The notes below the pieces were generated by a model. It saw nothing but the letters and a program-made list of their open reading frames with translations. It searched no databases and had not been told where the DNA came from. A program made the position numbers and the translations under genes. Shown here piece after piece: positions 1 through 8,980 of a stretch of DNA of 52,203 nt. Within the stretch, counting starts at the first letter, position 1, and every line of letters begins with the position of its first letter. Origin of the DNA: Clostridia bacterium (GTDB taxonomy: Bacteria > Bacillota > Clostridia > Oscillospirales > Acutalibacteraceae). The stretch lies in the NCBI GenBank assembly GCA_017410325.1, contig JAFQRA010000029.1, positions 1 to 52,203 of the forward strand. The letters are read 5' to 3'.

Positions 1-250
1 AGCCGTCGTGGTGCTTTACGTTGAGCACGAGAGCCTTCATACCGCTCAGCTTTGCTATTTTCACCCATTGCTCGGGCTTGTAGGCGGTGGGATTAAATAA
101 ATCCACCTCTTCAAAGCCCGTGCCGTATTCCCTGCCGCTGAAGGTGTTCATACCGAAATTGATAAGTCCCGCATACTCAACCTTCATCCAGTCAAGCTGA
201 CGCTTACTCGGCACAACCGCAACGGCTTTTTCAAGAAAATCCTTAGCCAT
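1..250 (-). CDS. Alpha-L-fucosidase, GH29 family, 5' part only (runs off the window)
   Basis: Translating from ATG at 250 gives 83 residues beginning MAKDFLEKAVAVVPSKRQ and ending in KALVLNVKHHDG, where the window stops. The LxxKHHDG stretch and the preceding segment with INFGMNTF match the N-terminal part of GH29 alpha-L-fucosidases (the substrate-binding HHDGF region); these enzymes release terminal L-fucose by a retaining mechanism. No signal peptide is visible, so it is probably cytoplasmic. The nearest Shine-Dalgarno-like run (GAGGAG, 281-286) lies about 30 nt upstream of the ATG, with a small hairpin between; no closer start exists in frame. It lies downstream of alr but is separated from it by a terminator. 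Nucleophile and acid/base are beyond the edge. Confidence 0.8.
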   Translation of the reverse strand, partial: MAKDFLEKAVAVVPSKRQLDWMKVEYAGLINFGMNTFSGREYGTGFEEVDLFNPTAYKPEQWVKIAKLSGMKALVLNVKHHDG

Positions 251-300
251 AACACGTTTATGCGAAAATCTCTTTCGCTTCTCCTCTAATCTTTAAATAG

Positions 301-331
301 TGAAAACAGGGCAGTCGAAGCACGACCGCCC
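301..331 (-). terminator. Intrinsic terminator after alr
   Basis: On the minus strand a GGGC/GCCC plus GTCG/CGAC stem with one internal mismatch (arms 309-317 and 323-331) is followed by TGTTTTCAC. It ends the phosphatase-femX-alr transcript ahead of the fucosidase gene. Confidence 0.6.
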
Positions 332-383
332 GCAAAAGGTAACAAGTGTAAACCGAAACCGGAATATACAAGCCAACCCGATA

Positions 384-1475
384 TTAAACAAAATCCTTCT
401 TAACGCTGTTGTTGACAAGCGTGGGATTAAACTCAAAAGCCGCTACATCGCCTACGGCACAGTTAACATCCGTAACATCAAGTATAAGGTCCGTAAGACC
501 GACCTTGCCGATAACGCTGACCTTTCTGCCGTTTACAACTGCGGAAAGTGTCTGGTCTGCTCCGAAGTGCTTGACCTTACGAAGCAGGGAATTGACCTTA
601 TCCGACGAATTGAAGGCAACCTCCGTTTTGCTCAGGCCGTAGCCGTCGCAAACACCGAGCGGTACAACAGCCGCCCTTGTCTCGCGGGTGGTTTTATACG
701 CCTCGCCGTAGCAGACAAAGTGGTTTGACGGCAGGTTTTTTATTGAAATGATTTCGCACTCCATAAAACCGACCTTTTCCAGGCCGACCGTATTCGGCAC
801 GGCAATTCTGCCAAGTAAGGCTGAGCCGAGCCGCACGGCATCAAAATGATATTCGGGATACTTAACCGCCGCCGCAGATGAGCAGATATGCTTCTTCAAG
901 CCTGTACAGCCTGCCGCCTCAACGGCAGAAACAATAGAATTAAAACGGCTCACCTGTAATTTTACAGAATCGGAACTTGAAGAAAATGCGTTATAGAAAT
1001 GAGAATATATACCCTCAAAGCAGATATTCTCACAGGATTTATACGCCTTGATTACGTCTGCTTCCTCGCCCGGCATAAAGCCGAAACGGCCGAAGCCCGT
1101 ATCAAGCATAATGTGGGCTGTCGCCTTTTTGCCGGCATCCCCTGCCGCCTTGTCAAGAAGCTGAGCGGTAAGCAGGCTGTCAACCGTTGCTATGATATTC
1201 AGCTCAACAACGGTTTTTGCGCTTGCCTCATCAAACGGCGGTGAGAGAAGCAGAATGTTGCTCTCTATTCCGTTTTCACGCAAAGCCTGTGCCTCGTCAA
1301 CACGGGAAACGGCAAGCGTTGCCGCACCGTTTTCGGTAAGGAGCTTTGCCATATCAGCAAGGCCGAGACCGTAGCCGTTGCCCTTGACAACGCAGATAAC
1401 CTCTGCCGTCGGACAATGGGCACGCATCTTGTTGAGGTTGGAAACAATCAGTTCTTTTTGTACAACGTATCTCAA
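384..1475 (-). CDS. alr: Alanine racemase family protein, short at the C terminus
   Basis: A 363-residue fold-type III PLP enzyme. The PLP lysine is K31 in VVKGNGYG (canonical VVKANAYG), and the second catalytic tyrosine is Y256 in VCYGEAY, followed by the family signature AVVPLGVCDGYG. HICSSAAAV and VRLGSALLGR are typical of alanine racemases, which interconvert L- and D-alanine for peptidoglycan. It differs from standard Alr in two ways: the CMDQ segment is replaced by VGLTDLILDVTDV, and the final helical stretch that normally carries YExL is missing, the protein ending about 20 residues after VGDVAAFEF. It lies 3 nt downstream of a FemX-like gene, suggesting a cell-wall role. A racemase for another small amino acid (serine) is possible. 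Confidence 0.8.
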   Translation of the reverse strand: MRYVVQKELIVSNLNKMRAHCPTAEVICVVKGNGYGLGLADMAKLLTENGAATLAVSRVDEAQALRENGIESNILLLSPPFDEASAKTVVELNIIATVDSLLTAQLLDKAAGDAGKKATAHIMLDTGFGRFGFMPGEEADVIKAYKSCENICFEGIYSHFYNAFSSSSDSVKLQVSRFNSIVSAVEAAGCTGLKKHICSSAAAVKYPEYHFDAVRLGSALLGRIAVPNTVGLEKVGFMECEIISIKNLPSNHFVCYGEAYKTTRETRAAVVPLGVCDGYGLSKTEVAFNSSDKVNSLLRKVKHFGADQTLSAVVNGRKVSVIGKVGLTDLILDVTDVNCAVGDVAAFEFNPTLVNNSVKKDFV

Positions 1476-1478
1476 GGC

Positions 1479-2519
1479 TTAATGACCCTTTCTGAGCTTC
1501 TTGCGGAGATTCTGAGCAAGCTCAACTCCCTTGTAAATAAGAGGATTATAAATATAATAAAAGTCGCCTATAAACTCGGTGATTTCGGGGCAGAAGCCCT
1601 TCTTGAAGCGGTAAAGACCGTAGAGAGGATTGTTTTCATCAAGGTCGCCCGAAATACCTCTGAAATCATAGATACGGCAGCCGAGCTCGACTGACCAGCG
1701 AATCATCTCCCACTGGAGAAGGTAGTTGGGCATCTTGTTGCGTTCTTCGTTGGAGGAAGCACCGTATAGATACCAAACCTTATCGCCGCAATGAATTGCA
1801 AGAGTACCTGCGATTGCCTTGCCGTCGCTGTATGCCATATAAATTCTGGCATCGTCACCGTAGGCCTCAACCATACGTCTGAAATAATCTGCGGGACGGA
1901 TTGAGAAATTGTCTCTCTCGCCCGTTTCGATCATAATTTTGTGGAATTCTTCAGCCGCCTCTGCGCCCTTGATTACAACCTCAACGCTGTTCTTCTTGGC
2001 AACGCGCACCTTGTAACGGTGGCGTGAGTGGAAGGAGGCAAAAACCTCGTCCTCGGTTTTGCCGTCTACGTCAAGACGGATTACGAATCGGGGCTGAATA
2101 CCCTCGAAATTCTTTGAACGCTCGCCGACCTTAAAGCCGTAATCAACGGCAATTTTTTCGTACTCGGTATCGTCAACCTTGGTGTCGGTATCAACCTGCA
2201 GTACGTAGCCGCCGAATTCCTTGGCGAGCTGCTTTGCGCCGTCCATAAGCTCGGCAAACACAGCCTTGTCGTGCAAATCACATACGGGGCCTCTGGGAGC
2301 ATAAAGCATACTGAAAGGAATACCGCCGGGCAGACGGCGGATGATAACCGCCATTGTGCCCTTGATATTTCCGTCGGAATCGCGGCAGATTATACCGCGC
2401 CAAATCCAATTATTTTTAACCTTTGCCCATGCGCTCTGCTGCATAAAATGACCCTTGGGGTGGCTTGCCACAAACGAGTCAAATTCTTTAGCCGCATCGG
2501 CCTTGATAATTTCTGTCAA
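1479..2519 (-). CDS. FemX/FemAB-type peptidoglycan bridge aminoacyltransferase
   Basis: 346 residues with the double-GNAT FemAB layout: N-terminal SHPKGHFMQQSAWAKVK, then the YAPRGPV block and the second half with WYLYGASS and PNYLLQWEMIRW, ending in a DFRGISGD segment. Members add L-amino acids from aminoacyl-tRNA to the stem peptide of lipid II. The length fits FemX without the coiled-coil arm of FemA. The start is TTG at 2519: the next ATG would remove the conserved SHPKGHF region. AAAGGA lies about 15 nt upstream. It sits between alkaline phosphatase (24-nt gap) and alr (3-nt gap) as the middle gene of one transcript. Substrate amino acid cannot be read from sequence. Confidence 0.85.
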   Translation of the reverse strand: MTEIIKADAAKEFDSFVASHPKGHFMQQSAWAKVKNNWIWRGIICRDSDGNIKGTMAVIIRRLPGGIPFSMLYAPRGPVCDLHDKAVFAELMDGAKQLAKEFGGYVLQVDTDTKVDDTEYEKIAVDYGFKVGERSKNFEGIQPRFVIRLDVDGKTEDEVFASFHSRHRYKVRVAKKNSVEVVIKGAEAAEEFHKIMIETGERDNFSIRPADYFRRMVEAYGDDARIYMAYSDGKAIAGTLAIHCGDKVWYLYGASSNEERNKMPNYLLQWEMIRWSVELGCRIYDFRGISGDLDENNPLYGLYRFKKGFCPEITEFIGDFYYIYNPLIYKGVELAQNLRKKLRKGH

Positions 2520-2543
2520 AGCAAAAGTCCAGTCCTTTATTAA

Positions 2544-3689
2544 TTATTCAACAGCAACTGCTACGGGGAACTCGTTGGGGGCTGCACCCATAGCCATTGC
2601 AAGACGGCGTGAAACTTCCTTGTTCTTGATTTCTTCGCCGTTCTGTACAAAGTTGTCGGAGCCGTAAACAGCAAGCGGAACGGGAACACCGGAGTGTGAG
2701 CCAGAGTTAAACTTGAAGGAGCCGTCGTCCTCAAGGGAAATTGCACCTGTTTCGTGGTCAGCAGTAATAACAACAAGCGTGTTGCCGTCAGCCTTTGCGT
2801 ACTCAATAGCAGCCTTACAAGCAATATCGAACTCGTAAGCAGCCTTCTTCATATTCTCTTCATCGTTGCTGTGGGAGTGCTTGTCAATGTGTGCGCCCTC
2901 AACCATAAGGAAGAAGCCGTCCTCATCGTCATCAAGCATATCGATAGCCTTTGCCGTAAGTGTGGAAAGGTTGGGAGAATCCGCACCCGTGTCGGTATTC
3001 CAGAGGTTGCCGGGGAAGGCACCGAAGGAACGCTCGCCCTCTTCAAGAGCTTCAAATTCAGCGGTGTTGTTTACGAGAGTCCAGCCGTACTCGTCTGCCC
3101 ACTCATCGGTAACAAGGCCGTTATCTGCTGCCCAGATAAGGTCGTGCTTGGACTCTTCAATCTGCTGTCTTGTGATTTCCTGGTCCTCGTCACGGTCGAA
3201 AACATGAGCAGAGAAGGAAGCAGGAGTTGCACCGGAGTTTTCATCGGAGGTGACAACACCCGTCATTTTACCGAAGGACTGTGCAAGCTCACAGAGATTC
3301 TGTGCATAATAGTAAGCTGCGTACTGGTCCTGCGGGAATACACCGATAGCACCGTTGGTTGTACGTGTAGCGCAGGCAAGAGCCGTGCCGCCTGCCGCAG
3401 AGTCGGTTACGTATGCGCTGGAGGACTGTGTTTTTGAGGAGCCGACAAAATCTGCCATTTCAAAAATGTTGGCATCAACGCCGTATTCCTGCTCCATCCA
3501 GTAAAGATGGTTGTAGCCCATACCGTCGCCAATCATGAGGATAACGTTATCGTAATCGCCGGGGTCAAGTGATTCGTCGTTATTAACCATAGAGTTTACG
3601 CAAAGATTTAAGGTAAGCAGCACCGAAATAAGAGCCGCTACACCCTTGAAAAGGAAAGAGCTTCTGACAAAACTTACAAATCCAAGCAT
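2544..3689 (-). CDS. Alkaline phosphatase (PhoA family), membrane-anchored or secreted
   Basis: 381 residues. A hydrophobic segment at about 14-32 is a signal peptide or anchor. The family core is complete: D55 in LMIGDGMG binds metal, S97 in YVTDSAAGGTA is the phosphorylated serine, EGAHIDKHSHSND and TADHETG carry zinc ligands, and SGSHSGVPVPL holds the last histidine. It hydrolyses phosphomonoesters outside the membrane. It is shorter than E. coli PhoA but typical for Gram-positive members. Start ATG has GGAGG eight bases upstream, and a consensus promoter lies at 3723-3751. First gene of the operon with FemX and alr, an unusual pairing of phosphate scavenging and wall synthesis. No Pho box was recognised. 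Confidence 0.93.
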   Translation of the reverse strand: MLGFVSFVRSSFLFKGVAALISVLLTLNLCVNSMVNNDESLDPGDYDNVILMIGDGMGYNHLYWMEQEYGVDANIFEMADFVGSSKTQSSSAYVTDSAAGGTALACATRTTNGAIGVFPQDQYAAYYYAQNLCELAQSFGKMTGVVTSDENSGATPASFSAHVFDRDEDQEITRQQIEESKHDLIWAADNGLVTDEWADEYGWTLVNNTAEFEALEEGERSFGAFPGNLWNTDTGADSPNLSTLTAKAIDMLDDDEDGFFLMVEGAHIDKHSHSNDEENMKKAAYEFDIACKAAIEYAKADGNTLVVITADHETGAISLEDDGSFKFNSGSHSGVPVPLAVYGSDNFVQNGEEIKNKEVSRRLAMAMGAAPNEFPVAVAVE

Positions 3690-3722
3690 TTTGATAAACC
3701 TCCGTTATTTTTATTCTGTAAA

Positions 3723-3751
3723 ATTATAAACCTATTTATCCGCTATGTCAA
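3723..3751 (-). promoter_or_regulatory. Consensus sigma-A promoter of the phosphatase-femX-alr operon
   Basis: Minus strand: TTGACA (3746-3751), 17-nt spacer, TATAAT (3723-3728), a perfect match to the vegetative consensus. Confidence 0.85.
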
Positions 3752-3785
3752 CAATAATAATTAATATAAGTAACATTAAAAAGTG

Positions 3786-3813
3786 TTGTAATTTTGTGAA
3801 AATATGGTATAAT
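3786..3813 (+). promoter_or_regulatory. Promoter of metG-tatD
   Basis: TTGTAA (3786-3791), 16-nt spacer, TATAAT (3808-3813) with an extended TG at 3805-3806. It is divergent from the phosphatase promoter. Confidence 0.75.
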
Positions 3814-3858
3814 GTTTAAAATTGTATTAAAAATATGGTAACAGGAGGTAAAAACACT

Positions 3859-5793
3859 ATGTCAAAGAAGCCATATTACATCACAACGGCTATTGCGTAC
3901 ACTTCACGCAAGCCCCACATCGGAAATTCCTACGAAATTGTTTTAACGGATGCTATTGCCCGCTTCAAGCGAATGCAGGGCTATGACGTTTTCTTTCAGA
4001 CCGGCACGGACGAGCACGGCCAGAAGATAGAAGAATACGCTAAGGCAGAGGGTGTGTCCCCGAAGGAATACGTTGACAAGGTTGCAGGCGAAATCAAGGA
4101 CATCTGCGACAGACTCAACACGACATACGACAAATTCATCCGCACTACCGATGAAGAACACGAAAAATGCGTACAGAAGATTTTCAAGAAGCTGTACGAC
4201 AACGGTGACGTTTACAAGAGCGAATACGAGGGCTGGTACTGCGTACCCTGCGAAAGCTTCTTCACGGACAGCCAGCTTGTTGACGGCAAGTGCCCCGACT
4301 GCGGCAGAGAAGTAAGAAGAGAAAAGGAAGAAGCATACTTCTTCAGAATGAGCAAGTACCAAAAGCAGCTTGAAGAATATATTGAAGCTAATCCCAACTT
4401 CATTTACCCCGAAGCACGTAAAAAGGAAATGATAAACAACTTCATCAAGCCCGGTCTTCAGGATTTGTGTATTTCACGTTCAACGTTCAAATGGGGTATC
4501 CCCTTCCCCGGTGATGAAAAGCACGTTATTTATGTTTGGGTTGACGCTCTGCTTAACTACATCACGGGTCTCGGCTACGACCCCGACGGCAGCAGCGAGC
4601 AGTACAAAAAGTACTGGCCTGCAGACGTTCACATCATCGGCAAGGACATCGTGCGTTTCCACACAATTTACTGGCCGATTATGCTTATGGCTCTCGGTGA
4701 ACCCCTGCCCAAGCAGGTTTACGGCCACCCGTGGCTGATGGTCGGCGCAGACAAGATGTCAAAATCACGCGGTAACGTTATCTATGCCGACGACCTTGCA
4801 GACCGCTTTGGCGTTGATGCCGTAAGATACTATCTGCTTGCCGAAATGCCCCACGCCGCTGACGGCTCACTCACCTATGAAACACTTATTGAGCGCTATA
4901 ATTCCGACCTTGCAAACACACTCGGCAACCTTGTAAACCGCAGTGTTGCTATGGTCAAGAAGTATTTTGACGGCGTGCTTCCCGCTCCGACCGCACCTGA
5001 GGCACTTGACGATGAGCTCAAGGCAGTTGCACTTGATTCCGTAGGCAAATGCGCCAAGAAGATGGACAGCTTCTGCATTTCCGATGCCGTTAACGAGGTA
5101 ATGGCAGTTGCCAAGCGCTCCAACAAATATATTGACGAAACGATGCCCTGGGCACTTGCAAAGGACGTGGCAAAGAAAGAGCGTCTCGGCACGGTTATGT
5201 ATAACCTGATTGAAAGCATCCGCTTTATTGCGGTACAGCTCAAGCCCTTTATGCCCGAAACGGCTGAGAAGATTCTTGCTCAGATTGGCTGTTCAGTTGA
5301 CACTTACGAGAGCCTTGAAGCCTTCGGTGCAACACCTGCCGGTACTGTTATGGGCGAGTCCGCTCCCCTCTTCGGCAGAATTGATGCAGAAAAGCTGCTC
5401 GCCGAAATTGAGGCGGAAACCGCCGCCAAGGCGGCCGCCGAAGAAGAGAAGAAGCCCGCTTTTGAAGAAATGGAGCCCATTGCAATTGACGATTTTGCAA
5501 AGGTTGATTTAAGAGTTGCAAAGATTGTTGACTGCAAGCCCGTAAAGCGCGCAAAGAAGCTGCTTGAGCTCACCCTTGACGACGGCACGGGCACACCCCG
5601 CACCGTAGCCAGCGGTATTGCGCTTTACTACAAGCCCGAAGAGCTTATCGGTCACAACGTTATCGTTGTTGCAAACCTCAAGCCCGCTACACTCTGCGGT
5701 GTTGAAAGCAGAGGTATGATTCTTGCCGGCGGTGAGGACGACGTAAAGGTTGTATTCGTTGACTACCTTGAGCCCGGTGCAAAAATCAGATGA
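3859..5793 (+). CDS. metG: Methionyl-tRNA synthetase
   Basis: 644 residues. Class I catalytic signatures are present: PHIGN (19-23) and KMSKS (299-303). The zinc knuckle in the connective peptide reads CVPC...CPDC. A C-terminal OB-fold tRNA-binding domain (from about residue 535, DFAKVDLRVAKIVDCKPV) follows an alanine/glutamate-rich linker, as in long bacterial MetRS that dimerise. It charges tRNA-Met in the cytoplasm. The start at 3859 is preferred over an in-frame ATG at 3835 because AGGAGG stands at 3843-3848 just before it. It overlaps the tatD-like gene by 4 nt (ATGA), implying translational coupling. Confidence 0.97.
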   Translation: MSKKPYYITTAIAYTSRKPHIGNSYEIVLTDAIARFKRMQGYDVFFQTGTDEHGQKIEEYAKAEGVSPKEYVDKVAGEIKDICDRLNTTYDKFIRTTDEEHEKCVQKIFKKLYDNGDVYKSEYEGWYCVPCESFFTDSQLVDGKCPDCGREVRREKEEAYFFRMSKYQKQLEEYIEANPNFIYPEARKKEMINNFIKPGLQDLCISRSTFKWGIPFPGDEKHVIYVWVDALLNYITGLGYDPDGSSEQYKKYWPADVHIIGKDIVRFHTIYWPIMLMALGEPLPKQVYGHPWLMVGADKMSKSRGNVIYADDLADRFGVDAVRYYLLAEMPHAADGSLTYETLIERYNSDLANTLGNLVNRSVAMVKKYFDGVLPAPTAPEALDDELKAVALDSVGKCAKKMDSFCISDAVNEVMAVAKRSNKYIDETMPWALAKDVAKKERLGTVMYNLIESIRFIAVQLKPFMPETAEKILAQIGCSVDTYESLEAFGATPAGTVMGESAPLFGRIDAEKLLAEIEAETAAKAAAEEEKKPAFEEMEPIAIDDFAKVDLRVAKIVDCKPVKRAKKLLELTLDDGTGTPRTVASGIALYYKPEELIGHNVIVVANLKPATLCGVESRGMILAGGEDDVKVVFVDYLEPGAKIR

Positions 5794-6560
5794 CGTACGA
5801 AAATATTTTTGACACACACGCACATTACGATGATGACAGCTTTGATGAGGACCGTTTTTCCCTGCTTGACGAAATGTTTGAAAATGGTGTGAGCGGTATC
5901 ATCAACTGCGGCTGTACCGTTGAAAGCAGTAAAAAAAGCATAGAGTTTGCCGAGAAATACAGCAAAATCTATTCGGCAGTCGGTATTCATCCGCAGAATG
6001 CCGCAGAAGAAAAAGCAGACGCATTAGAGCAGATTGAAAAGCTGGCGAGCCACGAAAAGGTTGTAGCCATAGGCGAAATCGGGCTTGATTACCACTACGA
6101 TTATACGCCGAAAGAAATGCAGCTTGAGTGGTTTGAAAAGCAGATTCTGCTTGCAAAGAAACTTGATTTGCCCGTAATCGTGCACGACAGAGAGGCTCAC
6201 GCTGACTGCCTTGAACTGATTTTAAAGCACAGGCCACGCGGAGTTATGCACTGCTTTTCGGGCAGTGTCGAAACCGCAAAGCAACTGACGGATATCGGCT
6301 TTTACATCGGTCTGGGCGGCAGCGTAACGTTCAAAAACGCACGCAAGCCGCAGGAGGTTGCCGCAAGCGTTGATATTTCAAGGCTTCTGCTTGAAACGGA
6401 CTGCCCGTATATGACACCCGTTCCGTTCAGAGGCAGACGCAATAATTCCGCACTCATAGCCCATACGGCAGAAAAAATCGCCGAACTCCGAAACATAACA
6501 GCGCAAAAAATTATCAACACGGCAACGCTAAACGCCAAACAATTATTCAATATTAAATAA
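5790..6560 (+). CDS. TatD-family metal-dependent hydrolase/DNase
   Basis: 256 residues, a TIM-barrel amidohydrolase. Metal-binding and signature motifs appear in order: DTHAHYDD near the N terminus, GEIGLDYHYD, VIVHDREAH, MHCFSGS and LLETDCPYMTP. TatD proteins act as 3'-5' exonucleases in DNA repair and possibly in D-aminoacyl-tRNA quality control. The ATG overlaps the metG stop, an arrangement common in Bacillota. A strong terminator follows. Confidence 0.93.
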   Translation: MTYENIFDTHAHYDDDSFDEDRFSLLDEMFENGVSGIINCGCTVESSKKSIEFAEKYSKIYSAVGIHPQNAAEEKADALEQIEKLASHEKVVAIGEIGLDYHYDYTPKEMQLEWFEKQILLAKKLDLPVIVHDREAHADCLELILKHRPRGVMHCFSGSVETAKQLTDIGFYIGLGGSVTFKNARKPQEVAASVDISRLLLETDCPYMTPVPFRGRRNNSALIAHTAEKIAELRNITAQKIINTATLNAKQLFNIK

Positions 6561-6572
6561 CCGCAAAAGCGC

Positions 6573-6609
6573 AGCCTCTCTGCTTGAGTTTGAGCAGAGA
6601 GGCTGTTTA
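6573..6609 (+). terminator. Intrinsic terminator after tatD (likely bidirectional)
   Basis: A perfect 12-bp stem (6573-6584 with 6593-6604, arms AGCCTCTCTGCT/AGCAGAGAGGCT) followed by GTTTAATTA. The convergent glycosidase gene ends at 6615 on the other strand. Confidence 0.85.
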
Positions 6610-6614
6610 ATTAC

Positions 6615-8951
6615 TTAATGCTTTTCACATATATAGATATCGCATTTTGACTTTTCGCCCTTTGAGCGGTCGGTAAACAGCGAATAAATCTTCACCGTTT
6701 CCCCTGCCATACCATCGGGCAATTCAAGGAAGAAGGTATTATTCTTATCAGAGCCGCAGACCCTGTGCTCCCACTGGTTTGCCTTGTAATCGGGCGCCCT
6801 TTCGGGGAAGCCGAAGCGTTTACCGCCGATTTCGGCCACGCAGTAAACACACTCCTCACCGTGCACGCCGTTGACGGCAACGGTAAGCCTTGCACCGCTT
6901 CGGTATTCGGGCAGAGTAAATTCACCGCTTTTTGAAAGGTTGATTTTTTTATGACGGGGGTGAGCCTGCATATTATTGGCACAAAGAACGTCCGTTTTGA
7001 TTCTCCTGCCGTCCTTGATAAGCCTTACCGCGTAAATTCTGTCAACGGGGTTTTCGATACGCAGATAACGGATTTTATCATTAATATTATAGTTTGCAAC
7101 CAGCTTTTTACCGTGAAGATTATAAAGCGTGTGTGCCGTATACTTTATTACGGTTGCGGTAAAATCATCATCCGAAACGCTTGTGCTGACAGTGTCGGAA
7201 GCATTCCACTTTTTAAGGTTGCACGAGTATTCCGCAACGAGCGGTAAATTCTGCACGGCAACCTCTCTTGTCGGGTAATCGCCGCTGAAAAACTCGATTT
7301 CAACGCTGTCGCAGTCGTATTCATTACCGAAATCGACACGCAGACAGCCGTTGTTAATCCTCAGATTATTGTCACAGTAGGTTTTGCTCTGCGAATCGTA
7401 AAACGTATCGGGCTTGCCGTCAAACATATTTTTGGCTTCACAGCCGCGCAGTTTGTAATGAGGCTGACCGAAGAAAGCGTCTCTTGCCGCCTTAACCTCG
7501 GGAATTTCCGTTTCACCCGAGCGGAGAATACTGCGCGCCTCGAGAGCATCGTTCGAAATGCAGTACATTGCCGTTTCGTAAAGCTCTTCACCGTTTGCGG
7601 GCACTTTTTCACATTCGGTAAGCTCGCCAAGATAAACGGGCGCCTTTTCGGCAGTATCGCACTTTTCTGCGTGCACAAAGAACGCCTCGTTACCTTTATT
7701 TATAAGGTTTATGTCACCGCCGCTGCAGGTGAGAATTTTAACCTCAACGGGTGTTCCGTTTTCCTTTTCTTTGATTATTTCATATTTACAGCTTGTGAGC
7801 ATCGGCTCGGCCTCATCAACAACGGAAACCTCAACGAGTGTTGCTCTGAAGGGCATAAGCTCAATTTCAACCCTGTCCCCTGCCCTATATTCACCGAGAT
7901 ATTCCTCATACGGGTGGTGGATATTCACCTGAACGGTTTTATCGGTATCAAGTCCTATTTCTTCGCCGAGAGTAAAGGTTATTTTCTTCGTCTCCCACGA
8001 ATTGTTGCCCGTTGAAATGAAGCGCTTTGTTTTACTGCCCCTTGCGCAGGCATTGGCGCCAAAATTTTCGGGCAGAAGCATACCGTTTACGAGGATTTCG
8101 GCGTTTCTGCCGTGAAGATTATAAATTCTTGCAAGCTTCGGCAGCTCATCGTCGCGCATCAGCCACGGATTGCCGTAAATTTCGGGAGCAAGTATGAGAG
8201 AACGGTTGAAAGCCTGATAAACCAGTTCATCCTCAAAATAATCGATATTTGAGGAGATGCACACGCCGTGGTCCTCGGCAAGGCGTTCGAGATTGTCCGT
8301 ATGACCTCTTTCAAACATAAAGCCTCTGTGGTGCATAGCGGTATTGGAGTTGCAGGAAAGAATATCAACATAGGTTTCCGTGCCGTTCCAGAGGTAGGTT
8401 GTGATGTGCTTTTCAGCCTCATAAAACTCAAGGCGGTGGTTGAGAACAATCAGGTCGGGCGAATACTTACGGCATTCTTTAAGCATATCCGCAAAGACGC
8501 CTGCTTTTTCGGGGCGAAGGTGTCCGCAGACACCGTCCAGCTTGAAAAGGGCAAAATCGTAATCCCTGCAAAGGTGAACGAAGAAATCGAAGCGTTCCTT
8601 CTGCGTTTGCTCGGTGTCGCCGTAGCCGTCGGGACTGCCCCACAGGCCCAGACGGATGCCTTGTTCTTTCGCTTTTTCGACAATCGTTTTGTAGCCCTCG
8701 GGATACTGTGAACGGAATTTTTCGCCGTTAAGGTCGCCGTAGCCCTCGCTTGCGCCGTCAAAATTACCCGCATCCCACGCATAAATTTTAATACTCATAC
8801 CGTAGGTTTCTTTAAGGTATTTGAAAAATTCCAGATTGACAAGCGTGTGCTCCTCGGTTGAGCCCTCGTTCGTATTGTTAATCCACGAAAAATACTGCGG
8901 AACGGACGGTGTAAAATTATCCGCACCTGCATCTCTTGCGTTTTTTATCAT
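6615..8951 (-). CDS. Putative clan GH-D (GH36/GH27-like) glycoside hydrolase with C-terminal discoidin-like domain
   Basis: 778 residues from ATG at 8951, chosen because GGAGG precedes it; an upstream in-frame ATG at 9002 falls inside the promoter. The N-terminal half reads as a TIM barrel: SIKIYAWDAG, GIRLGLWGSPDGYG, and FALFKLDGVCG, where D139 occupies the KxD nucleophile position of clan GH-D alpha-galactosidases. VCISSNIDYF and APEIYGNPW resemble the GH36 acid/base region. A beta-sandwich follows (about 330-390), then at about 500-600 a segment with FDGKPDTFYDSQS and LRVDFGNEYDCDSVEI typical of F5/8 type C domains. There is no signal peptide. Exact substrate is unknown; distant homology only, so the family call is tentative. 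Confidence 0.6.
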   Translation of the reverse strand: MIKNARDAGADNFTPSVPQYFSWINNTNEGSTEEHTLVNLEFFKYLKETYGMSIKIYAWDAGNFDGASEGYGDLNGEKFRSQYPEGYKTIVEKAKEQGIRLGLWGSPDGYGDTEQTQKERFDFFVHLCRDYDFALFKLDGVCGHLRPEKAGVFADMLKECRKYSPDLIVLNHRLEFYEAEKHITTYLWNGTETYVDILSCNSNTAMHHRGFMFERGHTDNLERLAEDHGVCISSNIDYFEDELVYQAFNRSLILAPEIYGNPWLMRDDELPKLARIYNLHGRNAEILVNGMLLPENFGANACARGSKTKRFISTGNNSWETKKITFTLGEEIGLDTDKTVQVNIHHPYEEYLGEYRAGDRVEIELMPFRATLVEVSVVDEAEPMLTSCKYEIIKEKENGTPVEVKILTCSGGDINLINKGNEAFFVHAEKCDTAEKAPVYLGELTECEKVPANGEELYETAMYCISNDALEARSILRSGETEIPEVKAARDAFFGQPHYKLRGCEAKNMFDGKPDTFYDSQSKTYCDNNLRINNGCLRVDFGNEYDCDSVEIEFFSGDYPTREVAVQNLPLVAEYSCNLKKWNASDTVSTSVSDDDFTATVIKYTAHTLYNLHGKKLVANYNINDKIRYLRIENPVDRIYAVRLIKDGRRIKTDVLCANNMQAHPRHKKINLSKSGEFTLPEYRSGARLTVAVNGVHGEECVYCVAEIGGKRFGFPERAPDYKANQWEHRVCGSDKNNTFFLELPDGMAGETVKIYSLFTDRSKGEKSKCDIYICEKH

Positions 8952-8980
8952 TGGTATTACCTCCGAAAAAGGATGAGTAA

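Noticed and set aside
2754-3437. Long plus-strand ORF opposite the alkaline phosphatase gene
   Set aside because: It is antisense to a gene with a full set of motifs; no ribosome binding site or recognisable protein. Same for the long antisense frames at 12404-12985, 13013-13504 and 18442-19023.
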